Assembly: GCA_945874855.1 (NCBI GenBank)
Contig: CAMCIP010000122.1
Location: 1-6,875, forward strand
DNA length: 6,875 bases
Direction: 5' to 3'
From: Brevundimonas vancanneytii
GTDB lineage: Bacteria; Pseudomonadota; Alphaproteobacteria; Caulobacterales; Caulobacteraceae
Of this stretch, positions 6,629-6,875 are shown in pieces (the first letter of the stretch is position 1; every line of letters begins with the position of its first letter). Position numbers and translations under genes: made by a program. Below the pieces are notes generated by a model, which saw only the letters and a program-made list of their open reading frames with translations, did not search any database and was not told the origin of the DNA.

Positions 6629-6875
6629 ATGCGTTTTCGTCTCGCCCTCACCGCCGCCCTCTCCGCCCTCGCCACCACCGCGGCGGCCCAGGATCTCGTG
6701 ATCTCCGGCGGGACGATCCACACCGGCGTCGACGGGGCCCCGACCGCCGCGGTGGTCGTGGTCACGGACGGGCGCATCGCCTTCGTCGGCGCGACCGAGC
6801 CGGCAGGCGTGCCGGCCGGACACCGGCGCCTCGACCTGAAGGGCGCGACCCTGTTTCCCGGCTTCACCGACGGCC
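6629..6875 (+). CDS. Secreted amidohydrolase-family protein, N-terminal part only
   Basis: The first 82 codons are present and the gene runs off the window. Residues 1-20 are a signal peptide: Arg residues at 2 and 4, a hydrophobic Leu/Ala core, and a likely cleavage after AAA before Gln21, so the product is probably periplasmic. The mature start DLVISGGTIHTG (22-33) and VTDGRIAFVG (45-54) form the small beta-sandwich typical of amidohydrolases. LDLKGATLFPGFTDG (68-82) is the strand leading into the metal-binding HxH motif. The next codon begins with C, as a His codon would, but is cut. The wording resembles YtcJ-like (Amidohydro_3) or imidazolonepropionase-like proteins, and the subfamily and substrate cannot be settled from this piece. 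The start is the ATG at 6629 with GGAG ten bases upstream. It lies 73 bp after apaG on the same strand. Confidence 0.88.
   Translation, partial: MRFRLALTAALSALATTAAAQDLVISGGTIHTGVDGAPTAAVVVVTDGRIAFVGATEPAGVPAGHRRLDLKGATLFPGFTDG

Overview
The window is about 70% G+C. Its proteins look like those of an alphaproteobacterium, most probably a Caulobacterales member close to Brevundimonas or Caulobacter. The clues are a two-barrel dCTP deaminase, an ApaG of alphaproteobacterial type and strong G/C preference at third codon positions. The assignment is by recognition only; no search was run. The genes are tightly packed, all seven visible stop codons are TGA, and no gap between genes exceeds about 100 bp.

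Layout from left to right: the 3' part of glmS (isomerase half only, + strand); galU (+); dapE (- strand, convergent with galU); a short two-gene unit of a cupin protein and an MFS exporter-like protein (+, divergent from dapE, overlapping by four bases); dcd (-, convergent with the MFS gene); apaG (+, divergent from dcd); and the first 82 codons of a secreted amidohydrolase (+, cut by the window end and too close to the edge to appear as a closed reading frame).

Most of this is housekeeping. GlmS makes glucosamine-6-phosphate, GalU makes UDP-glucose and DapE makes diaminopimelate, so three genes feed the envelope (peptidoglycan, LPS, exopolysaccharide). Dcd supplies dUTP for thymidylate synthesis. 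The cupin/MFS pair is the only uncharacterised unit, and the overlap suggests the two proteins are made together. The amidohydrolase is probably periplasmic.

I found no mobile element, CRISPR array, tRNA, rRNA, phage gene or defence system, and no previously undescribed multi-gene system. The items worth a second look are small: a hairpin between dcd and apaG whose loop is exactly the anti-16S octamer; an inverted repeat whose arms carry the stop codons of two convergent genes; a compact dapE/cupin divergent promoter that suggests leaderless dapE; and the unequal motifs in the two halves of Dcd.
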